Below are positions 1 to 5,673 of a stretch of 11,943 nucleotides of DNA, piece after piece. This DNA comes from an uncultured bacterium (GTDB taxonomy: Bacteria; Methylomirabilota; Methylomirabilia; Rokubacteriales; CSP1-6), in NCBI GenBank assembly GCA_946479205.1, contig CAMLFJ010000043.1, positions 1-11,943 of the forward strand. The letters are read 5' to 3'. The notes under the pieces were generated by a model. The model did no database searches, had not been told where the DNA came from, and saw only the letters and a program-made list of their open reading frames with translations. How positions within the stretch are numbered: the first letter of the stretch is position 1; each line of letters starts with the position of its first letter. The translations under genes were made by a program, and so were the position numbers.

Positions 1-596
1 GCCGAGCCCAGGAGGGAGGAGGCGGTGGTGGCGCCCACCGGGGAGTGCACCGCGAGCACCTGCTTGCCGTGGATCGTGTAGGCGCTCCAGCCGGCCTGCG
101 AGATCAGCAGGATGAAGTCGCCGGGCATGAGCTCGAGATTGGCGATCGCCCGCCAGCTCCCGCGCGTGATGACCAGCAGGACGCCCGCCATCGAGGCGGC
201 CACTCCCGCCCACTGGCGGCGTCGCAGCCGCTCCTTGAGATAGAAGCGCGCGCCGAGGGCCACCATCACCGGGGTGGCCGCCTGCAGGATCGCCGCGTTG
301 GCCGCGGTGCTGAGCGCGATGCCGAGATAGGTGCCGCCGGTGGAGACGAAGAGCCCGGCGAACCCCAGGAACGCGAAGGTGCGCAGGTCGGCCGCGCGCA
401 GCTCGCGGAACTCCTCCCAGCCGCGGCGGAAGAGCAGCACGGTGAGGAACGCGGAGGCGAGCGTGCAGCGCAGCGAGACCAGCACGTAGGGCGGGAAGTG
501 GGCGAGGGCGAGCTTGGCGAACGCGGGATAGGAGCCCCAGAGCGTGGAGATGAGGGTGAGGGCGAGGTAGGCCCGCGTTTGACCGGGGTCGGGCAC
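1..596 (-). CDS. EamA/DMT-family transporter, 5' part (runs off the left edge)
   Basis: Reading the minus strand from a GTG at 594-596 gives about 198 residues of a hydrophobic protein. It is open to the left edge, so the C-terminal third is missing. Hydrophobic helices fall near residues 9-31, 36-56, 73-95, 99-118 and 129-144, followed by the start of a second repeat at 160-180. The stretch NAAILQAATPVMVAL (100-114) followed by LKERL is the usual end-of-helix signature of EamA domains, which occur as two tandem five-helix repeats of about 300 residues in total. Family members export small metabolites or amino acids across the inner membrane; the substrate cannot be read here. The GTG start is chosen because it lies just before the first helix and no better start is visible. 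There is no Shine-Dalgarno at a good distance. The gene is divergent from the SRPBCC gene with only 23 bp between. Confidence 0.85.
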   Translation of the reverse strand, partial: MPDPGQTRAYLALTLISTLWGSYPAFAKLALAHFPPYVLVSLRCTLASAFLTVLLFRRGWEEFRELRAADLRTFAFLGFAGLFVSTGGTYLGIALSTAANAAILQAATPVMVALGARFYLKERLRRRQWAGVAASMAGVLLVITRGSWRAIANLELMPGDFILLISQAGWSAYTIHGKQVLAVHSPVGATTASSLLGS

Positions 597-607
597 CCGC
601 CTATGAT
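579..607 (+). promoter_or_regulatory. Candidate sigma70-type promoter for the SRPBCC gene
   Basis: TTGACC (579-584), a 17-bp spacer, then TATGAT (602-607). Both hexamers are one base off consensus, and the -10 sits in a small A/T island in very GC-rich DNA. The predicted start of transcription (about 614) is only some 6 nt before the ATG at 620. The -35 lies inside the first codons of the divergent transporter gene. On the other strand the same island reads TATCAT (603-608), at the right distance for a transcript beginning at the transporter GTG, but without a recognisable -35. Pattern seen by eye; not tested. Confidence 0.5.
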
Positions 608-619
608 AGCGCGGCCCCC

Positions 620-1081
620 ATGGCGGACTACATCCTCGAGCGCCGCGTGTGGCTTCCGCGTCCACGCGCCGTGGTGTTCGAGTTCTTCGCGGATCCGCGC
701 AATCTGGAGCGGATCCACCCCGCGTGGGCGCGGCCGCGCTGGCTCACCCCGCCGCCCCCCCGGCTGTCCGCGGGCGCCGTCCTCGACTTCCGCGCGGCCG
801 CGCTACCCGGGCGCTGGCGGGTGATCGTCCGCGAGTTCGACCCGCCCTTCCGCTTCGTGGACGCGCAGGTCGTCGGGCCGTTCGCGCGCTGGGAGCATCG
901 CCACCGGTTCACCGAGGGCGAGGCGGCCGAGGGCGGGACCTGGGTGGAGGACCGGGTGACCTACCGGCTGCCCCTGGGACCGCTGGGCCGGCTCGTCCAC
1001 GCGCTGGGAGCCGGCGGGCAGGTCCGCCGGCTCTTCGACCATCGCGACCGCCGCCTGCGCGCGCTCTTCGCGGCCGGCTAG
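620..1081 (+). CDS. SRPBCC (START/polyketide-cyclase-like) fold protein
   Basis: A 153-residue protein, the normal length for a single SRPBCC domain. It opens with the usual pattern of these proteins: a first strand (YILERRVWLPRP, 4-15), then the VFEFFADPRNLERIHPAW helix region (18-35). It later has GPFARWEHRHRF (86-97) and GGTWVEDRVTYRLPLGPLG (105-123), giving the strands and long C-terminal helix of the helix-grip fold. Such proteins bind hydrophobic ligands in a deep cavity. Some are cyclases or lipid-binding proteins, but no catalytic residues can be assigned. No signal peptide or membrane segment, so it is probably cytoplasmic. The start ATG lies about 6 nt after the predicted transcription start and has no Shine-Dalgarno. 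Its TAG stop shares a CTAG palindrome with the stop of the convergent diiron gene. Confidence 0.85.
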   Translation: MADYILERRVWLPRPRAVVFEFFADPRNLERIHPAWARPRWLTPPPPRLSAGAVLDFRAAALPGRWRVIVREFDPPFRFVDAQVVGPFARWEHRHRFTEGEAAEGGTWVEDRVTYRLPLGPLGRLVHALGAGGQVRRLFDHRDRRLRALFAAG

Positions 1082-2100
1082 GCGGCGGGGGCGGGCAGCT
1101 CGATGCCGAGCGCGGAGAGGCGGGGCCGCACGCGCTCGGTCAGGAGGCCGATCCGCGCGAGGTTGTTCACCATCGAGGTGTGCATGTCGCGCTTGAAGAA
1201 CTTCCGGTACACCGCGTAGTCGTTCCGGGCCGCCACGTCGCGCCGGTAGACCTTCACTTCCTCGATCTGGGCGCGCGAGAAGCCGACGTCGCGGTAGGCC
1301 TCGAGCGGGAAGAAGCCGGTCAGCACCTTCTCGAGCGCGAGGCAGGTGAAGTCCTCCATCTCCTGGCGCTCCGCGTCGCTCGCCTCGCGGACGATGTCGG
1401 GCAGGGCCAGCATGCCGAAGCCCATGTGGCGCGACTCGTCCTGCAGGATGCGGGTGCACACCTGGCGGAGGAGCGGATCCGCGGCGGCCTCGCCCATCAT
1501 CTTGAAGATGGCGACCGCGAAGGTCTCGGCCACGAGCTGGAGCGCGATGGTCTTGATGTACCAGCGGGGGTCGGTGAGGATCGCGTCGAAGAGCACGCGC
1601 TCGTTGTCCGGCATCGGGTAATGGAGGCCGCCGAGCCGGGTCTGGATGTAGCGCTCCAGAACCTCGTTGTGGCGCGCCTCGTCCATGACCTGGGTGGCCT
1701 GGAAGAACTTCTCGTCGGTGCCCTGGACGATGTTGACCATCTGGCTACACGCGAGCATCGCGCCCTGCTCGCCGTAGACCAGCACCGAGAGCCGCCAGGC
1801 CGCGATGCGCCGGTTCAGGTCCACCCGGTCCTTCTCGGAGAGGCTCGTCCAGATCCGGCTGCCGTGGATGTCCACCAGCTCGTCGGAGAGCACGCGGCCG
1901 TCCGACGGCTCCGGAGTGTCCCACGCGATATCGCGGCTCGCGTTCCACTGGTCGCGCTTGGCCTTCTCGTAGAGGCCGCGCATGTCCTCGGCCTGGACCG
2001 AGTAGTCGAACTCGAACACGGTCTCGATGGTTCCGGGAATCACGCGGCGTTCCATCTTGAGATCGGTTGGCTTGAGATCGGCTGGCTTGATAGCGGCCAT
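1078..2100 (-). CDS. Ferritin-like diiron-carboxylate protein (putative oxidase/oxygenase)
   Basis: A 340-residue soluble protein with the full set of diiron ligands of the ferritin-like four-helix bundle: E111 (in YGEQGA), E141-x-x-H144 (DEARH), E192 (ETFAV) and E222-x-x-H225 (DESRH). The spacings (30, 48 and 30 residues) fit diiron oxidases and desaturases better than bacterioferritin, whose helices are closer. A tyrosine radical site or partner ferredoxin cannot be deduced, so the substrate is unknown. An acyl, aldehyde or arylamine oxidation would be in keeping with relatives. The ATG start has a strong AAGGAGG five bases upstream. The N-terminus contains a five-residue tandem repeat (KPADL/KPTDL) before a second methionine (M16) where the conserved part begins. 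The gene is divergent from a TetR regulator across an 88-bp region with a palindrome, so regulation by that TetR is likely. It converges with the SRPBCC gene. Confidence 0.85.
   Translation of the reverse strand: MAAIKPADLKPTDLKMERRVIPGTIETVFEFDYSVQAEDMRGLYEKAKRDQWNASRDIAWDTPEPSDGRVLSDELVDIHGSRIWTSLSEKDRVDLNRRIAAWRLSVLVYGEQGAMLACSQMVNIVQGTDEKFFQATQVMDEARHNEVLERYIQTRLGGLHYPMPDNERVLFDAILTDPRWYIKTIALQLVAETFAVAIFKMMGEAAADPLLRQVCTRILQDESRHMGFGMLALPDIVREASDAERQEMEDFTCLALEKVLTGFFPLEAYRDVGFSRAQIEEVKVYRRDVAARNDYAVYRKFFKRDMHTSMVNNLARIGLLTERVRPRLSALGIELPAPAA
2056..2085 (-). repeat. 15-bp tandem duplication inside the diiron gene N-terminus
   Basis: On the + strand the unit cttgagatcggttgg (2056-2070) is followed at once by cttgagatcggctgg (2071-2085), differing at one base, with a further cttga at 2086-2090. 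It is in frame and encodes KPADL then KPTDL in the first 15 residues of the diiron protein, before M16. Confidence 0.9.
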
Positions 2101-2105
2101 GGGAG

Positions 2106-2112
2106 CCTCCTT
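2106..2112 (-). promoter_or_regulatory. Strong ribosome binding site of the diiron gene
   Basis: The minus strand reads AAGGAGG, five bases before the ATG at 2100. It is one of the few clear Shine-Dalgarno sequences in the window and decides the start in favour of M1 over M16. Confidence 0.85.
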
Positions 2113-2140
2113 GAAAACCGGTGAGTACTATTTCTATACT
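2111..2140 (+). promoter_or_regulatory. Candidate promoter of the TetR gene
   Basis: TTGAAA (2111-2116), an 18-bp spacer, TATACT (2135-2140); each hexamer is one base from consensus. Transcription would begin near 2147, leaving a leader of about 42 nt before the GTG at 2189. The inverted repeat at 2121-2143 covers the spacer and the -10. Confidence 0.55.
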
Positions 2141-2143
2141 CAC
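2121..2143. promoter_or_regulatory. Inverted repeat, candidate TetR operator
   Basis: GTGAGTA (2121-2127), nine bases, TACTCAC (2137-2143): perfect 7-bp arms within a 23-bp element. It lies between the divergent diiron and TetR genes, over the -10 of the TetR promoter and next to the predicted start of the diiron transcript. A dyad of this size beside a tetR gene is the usual form of a TetR-family operator. The assignment is inferred from position and symmetry. Confidence 0.65.
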
Positions 2144-2147
2144 GAGT

Positions 2148-2175
2148 TTTATCACGGGGTTCGGGTCCCGGTCAA
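2148..2175 (-). promoter_or_regulatory. Candidate promoter of the diiron gene
   Basis: On the minus strand: TTGACC (2170-2175), a 16-bp spacer, GATAAA (2148-2153). The -35 is one base from consensus and the -10 two. Transcription would start near 2141, inside the inverted repeat, giving a leader of about 40 nt that includes the AAGGAGG. Confidence 0.45.
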
Positions 2176-2188
2176 GTAGACTGGGCCG

Positions 2189-2851
2189 GTGAATGCCAAG
2201 CGCAAGGCGGCCCGCGCCCAGATCCTGCGCGCCGCCGCGGATCTCTTCCGGGAGCGCGGATACCAGGCCTCCACCGTCGAGCACATCGCGGCGCGCCTCG
2301 GGATGTCGAAGGCCTCGCTCTACACCCACTTCCGGGCCAAGGAGGAGATGCTCGCCGCCATCTCGCGGGAGACCATCGAGGCCTTCACCCGGGATCTCAG
2401 CCTGGTGCTGGGCTCGCGCCTGGATCCCGCCGAGAAGCTGCGGCGGGTGGTGCGGCAGCACGTGCGGTTCGTCATCGCCAACCGGTCGTTCCTGACCGTG
2501 TTCTTCGGCGAGGAGGCGAACTTGCCCCCGCGGTTCGTGCGCTCGCTGGCCGCCCAGAAGGATCGCTACGACAAGGGGGTCGAGCGCATCGTGCTGGAAG
2601 GGGTGCGCGCCGGCGTGTTCCGGGACGTGGCGCCGCGGCTGGTGGTCTTCGGCGTCCTCGGCATGCTGAACTGGGTCCACAAGTGGTACAACCCGGCCGG
2701 CCGCTGGGGCGCCGAGGAGATCTCGACCGCCTTCCTCTCCCTGATCGAGGGCGGCCTCCTGCGGCAGAAGCGGCGGAGCCCCGCGCTGAGCGGGCGGCTC
2801 CGCCGGCTCGAGCGCGAGCTCCTGGACGTCGCCCGCCAGCTCGATGCCTGA
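2189..2851 (+). CDS. TetR/AcrR-family transcriptional regulator
   Basis: A 220-residue protein of typical TetR length. The N-terminal DNA-binding domain is complete: helix 1 QILRAAADLFRERGY (11-25), then the helix-turn-helix STVEHIAARLGMSKASLYTHF (28-48) and the usual KEEML start of helix 4. The C-terminal ligand-binding part ends with NWVHKWYNPAGRWGAEEIST. This W-x-x-x-WY-x-P-x-G-x-x-x-x-E-E-I pattern is one I associate with acyl-CoA or fatty-acid-responsive TetR proteins; the ligand remains an inference. The start is a GTG without a good Shine-Dalgarno; the ATG four bases later is out of frame. The 3' end overlaps the nfo start by 8 bp, so the two are probably co-transcribed. It most likely represses itself and the divergent diiron gene through the inverted repeat at 2121-2143. 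Confidence 0.93.
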   Translation: MNAKRKAARAQILRAAADLFRERGYQASTVEHIAARLGMSKASLYTHFRAKEEMLAAISRETIEAFTRDLSLVLGSRLDPAEKLRRVVRQHVRFVIANRSFLTVFFGEEANLPPRFVRSLAAQKDRYDKGVERIVLEGVRAGVFRDVAPRLVVFGVLGMLNWVHKWYNPAGRWGAEEISTAFLSLIEGGLLRQKRRSPALSGRLRRLERELLDVARQLDA

Positions 2852-3722
2852 TCTCCTCGGCGCCCACATGTCCATCGCGGGCGGCCTCGCCCGCGCGGTG
2901 GAGCGGGGCCTGGAGGTCGGCTGCTCGGTGGTGCAGATCTTCCTCAAGAACCAGCGGCAGTGGACGGCCCGTCCCTACGCGGACAGCGAGGTCCGCGAGT
3001 TCCGCGCCGCCTGGAAGGCGAGCGGGATCCGGGTGGTCTTCGCCCACGCCAACTACCTGATCAACCTGGCCACCCCGGTGCCCGCGGAGTGGCGCCGCGC
3101 GGTGGACGTCTTCCAGGACGAGCTGGAGCGGGCGGAGGCGCTCGGCCTGCCGTTCGTGGTGATCCACCCGGGCTCCCATCGCGAGACCGGACTGGAGCAG
3201 GGTATCCGGCGCATCGCGCGCGCCATCGACCGGCTGCACGAGCGGACGCGCGGCTATCGGGTGCGGGTGGTGCTCGAGAACACCGCGGGCGGCGGGTCCA
3301 GCATCGGCCGGTCGTTCGAGGAGCTGGCCGCCATCGTGGCCGCGGTCGCCGAGCCGGCCCGCGTGGGCATCTGTCTGGACACCTGCCACCTCTTCGCGGC
3401 GGGCTACGACATCCGCACCGCCGACGGCTACCGCGACGCGATGGGGCGTGGCGTCCGGCTGCTCGGCGCGCGGCGCGTGCGCGCGTTCCACCTCAACGAC
3501 GCACGCCAGCCGCTCGGCTCCGGCCTCGACCGGCACGAGAAGATCGGCCGCGGCCACCTCGGCGCGGAGACGTTCCGGCGGCTGATGAACGACCGGCGCT
3601 TCGCCCGGGTCCCGATGGCGCTCGAGACGCCGAAGGATCCGGAGCCGCGCGCGGACCGCGAGGCCCTCGCGCTCCTCCGGAGCCTGCGGGCCGGGCGAGC
3701 CGGCCTTCCGGGGTCGCGCTAG
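2844..3722 (+). CDS. nfo: Endonuclease IV (AP endonuclease, Nfo)
   Basis: A 292-residue protein of the usual Nfo length and TIM-barrel type. It cleaves DNA 5' to abasic sites and removes 3' blocking groups in base excision repair. All nine ligands of the trinuclear zinc centre can be placed by matching to the E. coli enzyme: H68, H108, E145, D179, H182, H216, D229, H231 and E261. The family signatures are intact: LGAHMS at the start, FVVIHPGSH, VLENTAGGG, GICLDTCHLFAAGYD, FHLND, DRHEKIGRGHLG and ALETP. The ATG lies inside the end of the TetR gene (8-bp overlap), suggesting co-transcription from the TetR promoter, so repair capacity may be tied to that regulator. It converges with nth, and the two stop codons share one CTAG. 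Confidence 0.97.
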   Translation: MPDLLGAHMSIAGGLARAVERGLEVGCSVVQIFLKNQRQWTARPYADSEVREFRAAWKASGIRVVFAHANYLINLATPVPAEWRRAVDVFQDELERAEALGLPFVVIHPGSHRETGLEQGIRRIARAIDRLHERTRGYRVRVVLENTAGGGSSIGRSFEELAAIVAAVAEPARVGICLDTCHLFAAGYDIRTADGYRDAMGRGVRLLGARRVRAFHLNDARQPLGSGLDRHEKIGRGHLGAETFRRLMNDRRFARVPMALETPKDPEPRADREALALLRSLRAGRAGLPGSR

Positions 3723-4366
3723 CGGGAGTGGACCACGCCCTTCCGCGGGCAGCCCGCCCGGATCGGGCACTCCGAGCAGCGCGGCGAGACGGGCAGGCAG
3801 ACGTTCTGGCCGAACGACACGAGCAGGTCGTTGTAGCCGATCCAGTAGCGGCGGGGCAGGGTGCGGCGGAGCGCCATCTCGGTCTCCTCCGGATTGCGCG
3901 TCTTGACGTAGCCCCAGCGGTTCGAGATCCGGTGCACGTGCACGTCCACGCAGATGCCCGGCTTGTTGAAGCCCTGGGTCACCACCAGGTTCGCGGTCTT
4001 GCGGCCCACGCCCTTGAGGGTGAGCAGCGCGTCGATGTCGTCGGGCACCGCGCCCCCGAAGCGCGCGAGCAGATCGCGGCTGATCTCGCGGAGCACGCGC
4101 GCCTTCGTGCGGTAGAAGCCGACCGGGTAGATGGCGCGCTCGATCGCGCGCGGGGTGAGGCGGCGGATGCCCGCGGGGGTGTCGGCCAGCGCGAAGAGCC
4201 GCGCCGCCGCCGGGCCGGTGGTCTGGTCCTTGGTGCGGAGGGAGAGCAGGCAGGCGACGAGCACCCGGAAGGGATCATGCCACTGCGCCGCGACCTCGGC
4301 GAGCGCGGTGACGCGCCATCCGGGCGCCTCGCGCCGCAGCCGCCGGATCGTGTGCCCGATGCTCAT
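3719..4366 (-). CDS. nth: Endonuclease III (DNA glycosylase/AP lyase)
   Basis: A 215-residue protein matching bacterial endonuclease III (about 210 residues). It removes oxidised pyrimidines and nicks the abasic site. Seen in the sequence: helix-hairpin-helix LTLKGVGRKTANLVV with catalytic lysine K123, catalytic aspartate D141 in CVDVHVHRI, and a C-terminal [4Fe-4S] motif C190-x6-C197-x2-C200-x5-C206. The LLSLRTKDQTT segment (40-50) has the RTKD form found in archaeal and eukaryotic-type Nth proteins, where E. coli has AQATD. The frame is open much further upstream, but the ATG at 4364-4366 is chosen because the protein then has normal length and the codon overlaps the stop of the TPR gene as ATGA, so translation is probably coupled to it. 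Confidence 0.95.
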   Translation of the reverse strand: MSIGHTIRRLRREAPGWRVTALAEVAAQWHDPFRVLVACLLSLRTKDQTTGPAAARLFALADTPAGIRRLTPRAIERAIYPVGFYRTKARVLREISRDLLARFGGAVPDDIDALLTLKGVGRKTANLVVTQGFNKPGICVDVHVHRISNRWGYVKTRNPEETEMALRRTLPRRYWIGYNDLLVSFGQNVCLPVSPRCSECPIRAGCPRKGVVHSR

Positions 4367-5097
4367 GGGCGGGCCGGGAGGTCGGCGAGGAGCCGGCGGG
4401 CCTCGGGGGAGTCCTTCAGCGTCCAGTCCGCCGCGTTCGACGGGGCCTTCTCGTCCAGCACCGCCTGCAGCTCCCGCCGCGCCTCCGGGACGCGCCCGCC
4501 CTTGATCAGGGTGCGGGCCAGGCCGACGCGCAGGCCGGTGAATCGGCCGTCCACTTCGAGGCCCGCCCGGAAGAGCCGCTCGGATTTCTCCAGGTCGCCG
4601 CCGAAGAGGCCGGGCACCTCGTAGTAGACGGTGCCCGCGAGCGCGTAGGCGGGCGGGAACCGCGGGTCCAGCTCGAGCGCGGTCTCCATGCCGCGCTTGA
4701 CCTCGGGCAGCAGGAAGAGCGACCGCAGCACGCCCTTGGTCTGCCCCCACCGTCCCGCGTTGGTGGCGTACCAGAAGTGGGCGCGCGCATTGCGGGGCTC
4801 GATCTCGGCGGCCCGCCTGGCCGCCTGGCGGCCCTGCTCGTAGGCGTCGAGCTTCTCCTGCGCGTCCCGGGCGCGCACGTCACCGTAGAGGAACGCGATC
4901 TGGGCGAGGCCCAGCAGGTTGTCCACGCTCGGATCGGCCTGCGCGGCCTGCGCCATCAGCGGTCTGAGCGCGTCGATGCGCGGAGGGTTCTCGTGGTACC
5001 GGCCGGTGAGGCCTCGAACCTCGGCGGCGAGCGGGGACTGGGCGCCCGCGGCCCCCGCCGCGCTCAGGAGCATCACGATCGCCGCGGCCGCGCGCAT
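4363..5097 (-). CDS. Exported TPR-repeat protein
   Basis: A 244-residue protein starting with a Sec signal peptide (MRAAAAIVMLLSAAGAAGAQS; likely cut after AGA, residue 19). The mature part is helical, with TPR-like units around 55-72, 84-103 (GRQAARRAAEIEPRN), 134-151 (KRGMETALELDPRFPPAY), 152-184 (PGLFGGDLEKSERLFRAGL within it) and 185-216. The HFWYATNAGRWGQTKG and LFGGD segments recall a TPR family seen in TatT-like and RMDN-like proteins, though this is only resemblance. It probably acts in the periplasm as a scaffold; no enzyme motif is visible. The ATG start has no Shine-Dalgarno, and a promoter-like sequence ends 8 nt upstream. Starting at M9 would leave the signal peptide too short and without its positive charge. 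The stop overlaps the nth start (ATGA), an odd pairing of an envelope protein with a DNA repair enzyme. Confidence 0.82.
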   Translation of the reverse strand: MRAAAAIVMLLSAAGAAGAQSPLAAEVRGLTGRYHENPPRIDALRPLMAQAAQADPSVDNLLGLAQIAFLYGDVRARDAQEKLDAYEQGRQAARRAAEIEPRNARAHFWYATNAGRWGQTKGVLRSLFLLPEVKRGMETALELDPRFPPAYALAGTVYYEVPGLFGGDLEKSERLFRAGLEVDGRFTGLRVGLARTLIKGGRVPEARRELQAVLDEKAPSNAADWTLKDSPEARRLLADLPARP

Positions 5098-5105
5098 CGC
5101 GCCCG

Positions 5106-5134
5106 ATGCTAGAGGTCGCGCGCGCGCCTGTCAA
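5106..5134 (-). promoter_or_regulatory. Candidate promoter of the TPR-nth operon
   Basis: On the minus strand: a perfect TTGACA (5129-5134), a 17-bp spacer, TAGCAT (5106-5111). The expected transcription start (about 5099) is one or two bases before the ATG at 5097, which predicts a leaderless mRNA and agrees with the missing Shine-Dalgarno. Confidence 0.5.
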
Positions 5135-5174
5135 CCGCGCCCGCGATCCACCCGCGGCTCCGCCACGCGGCCGG

Positions 5175-5203
5175 TTGCGATGCCGCCGCGCCGCCGGTAT
5201 GGT
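5175..5203 (+). promoter_or_regulatory. Weak candidate promoter of the DUF4149-VOC pair
   Basis: TTGCGA (5175-5180), a 17-bp spacer, TATGGT (5198-5203); each hexamer matches four of six consensus bases. The start of transcription (about 5210) would be next to the ATG at 5212, again predicting a leaderless or nearly leaderless mRNA. Confidence 0.3.
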
Positions 5204-5211
5204 AGGGCGCG

Positions 5212-5673
5212 ATGAGACTCGTGCCCGCCGCGGCGGTGCTGGTCTGGCTCGGCGTCATGGCGTTCTTCGCCGGCGTGGTGGCGCCCGCCGCCTTCTCCAC
5301 GCTCGACCGCGAGGCGGCCGGCCGCTTCGTGAGCGCGGTCTTCCCCCGCTACTACGCGGTCGGCGCGGCCCTGGGCGCGCTCGCGCTGGCCGGTCTCGGC
5401 CTCCGGCTCGTGCTCGGCCCCCGCCGGCCCTGGGACGGGTTGCCGCTCCTGCTGGTCGCGGTGATGCTGGCCGCCACGCTCTACGCCTGGCTCGTCGTGC
5501 TGCCGGCCGCGCACGCGGCCCGCGAAGCGCTGCGGCAGAGCGGTCCCGCGCCGGGCGCGGTCTCCACGGAGGCGCTGGCCTTCGCGCGGCTGCACCGCCT
5601 CTCGGGCGTGCTGAACGGTACCGCGATGGTCGCGGGCGTGCTCGTGCTGGCCGCGGTGGGGCTCAGGCGATGA
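5212..5673 (+). CDS. DUF4149-like four-helix membrane protein
   Basis: A 153-residue inner-membrane protein with four predicted helices at about 5-27, 46-68, 77-98 and 131-150. The conserved look of DUF4149 proteins is present: FFAGVVAPAAFSTLDREAAGRF after helix 1, FPRYYAVGA leading into helix 2, and RLHRLSGVLN before helix 4. Function in this family is not established. The ATG is preceded only by a weak purine run (TAGGG). The stop overlaps the start of the VOC gene as ATGA, so the two are translated together. The gene is divergent from the TPR gene across 114 bp, which contains nothing else recognisable apart from the two promoter-like elements. Confidence 0.82.
   Translation: MRLVPAAAVLVWLGVMAFFAGVVAPAAFSTLDREAAGRFVSAVFPRYYAVGAALGALALAGLGLRLVLGPRRPWDGLPLLLVAVMLAATLYAWLVVLPAAHAAREALRQSGPAPGAVSTEALAFARLHRLSGVLNGTAMVAGVLVLAAVGLRR

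Noticed and set aside
45..824. 259-codon + strand frame at the left edge
   Set aside because: Antisense to the EamA transporter, whose hydrophobic helices and EamA signature are clear on the other strand.
649..2124. 491-codon open frame on the + strand
   Set aside because: Lies antisense to the diiron gene, with composition typical of GC-rich shadow frames (His, Asp, Val and Glu runs) and no domain. The diiron protein opposite has complete catalytic motifs.
2193..2195. ATG four bases after the TetR GTG as the real start
   Set aside because: It is in a different frame; the HTH protein requires the GTG frame.
1745..2947. 400-codon open frame on the - strand
   Set aside because: Antisense to the TetR gene and out of frame with the diiron gene; no recognisable protein.
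2472..3770. 432-codon open frame on the - strand
   Set aside because: Antisense shadow of nfo, whose nine metal ligands leave no doubt about the coding strand.
2960..4624. 554-codon open frame on the + strand
   Set aside because: Arg/Pro/Gly/Ala-rich shadow of nfo in another frame, continuing antisense to nth and the TPR gene.
4367..4750. Upstream extension of nth to an earlier start
   Set aside because: Would add about 128 Arg/Pro/Gly-rich residues not found in endonuclease III and would overlap the TPR gene. The ATG at 4366 gives normal length and an ATGA junction.
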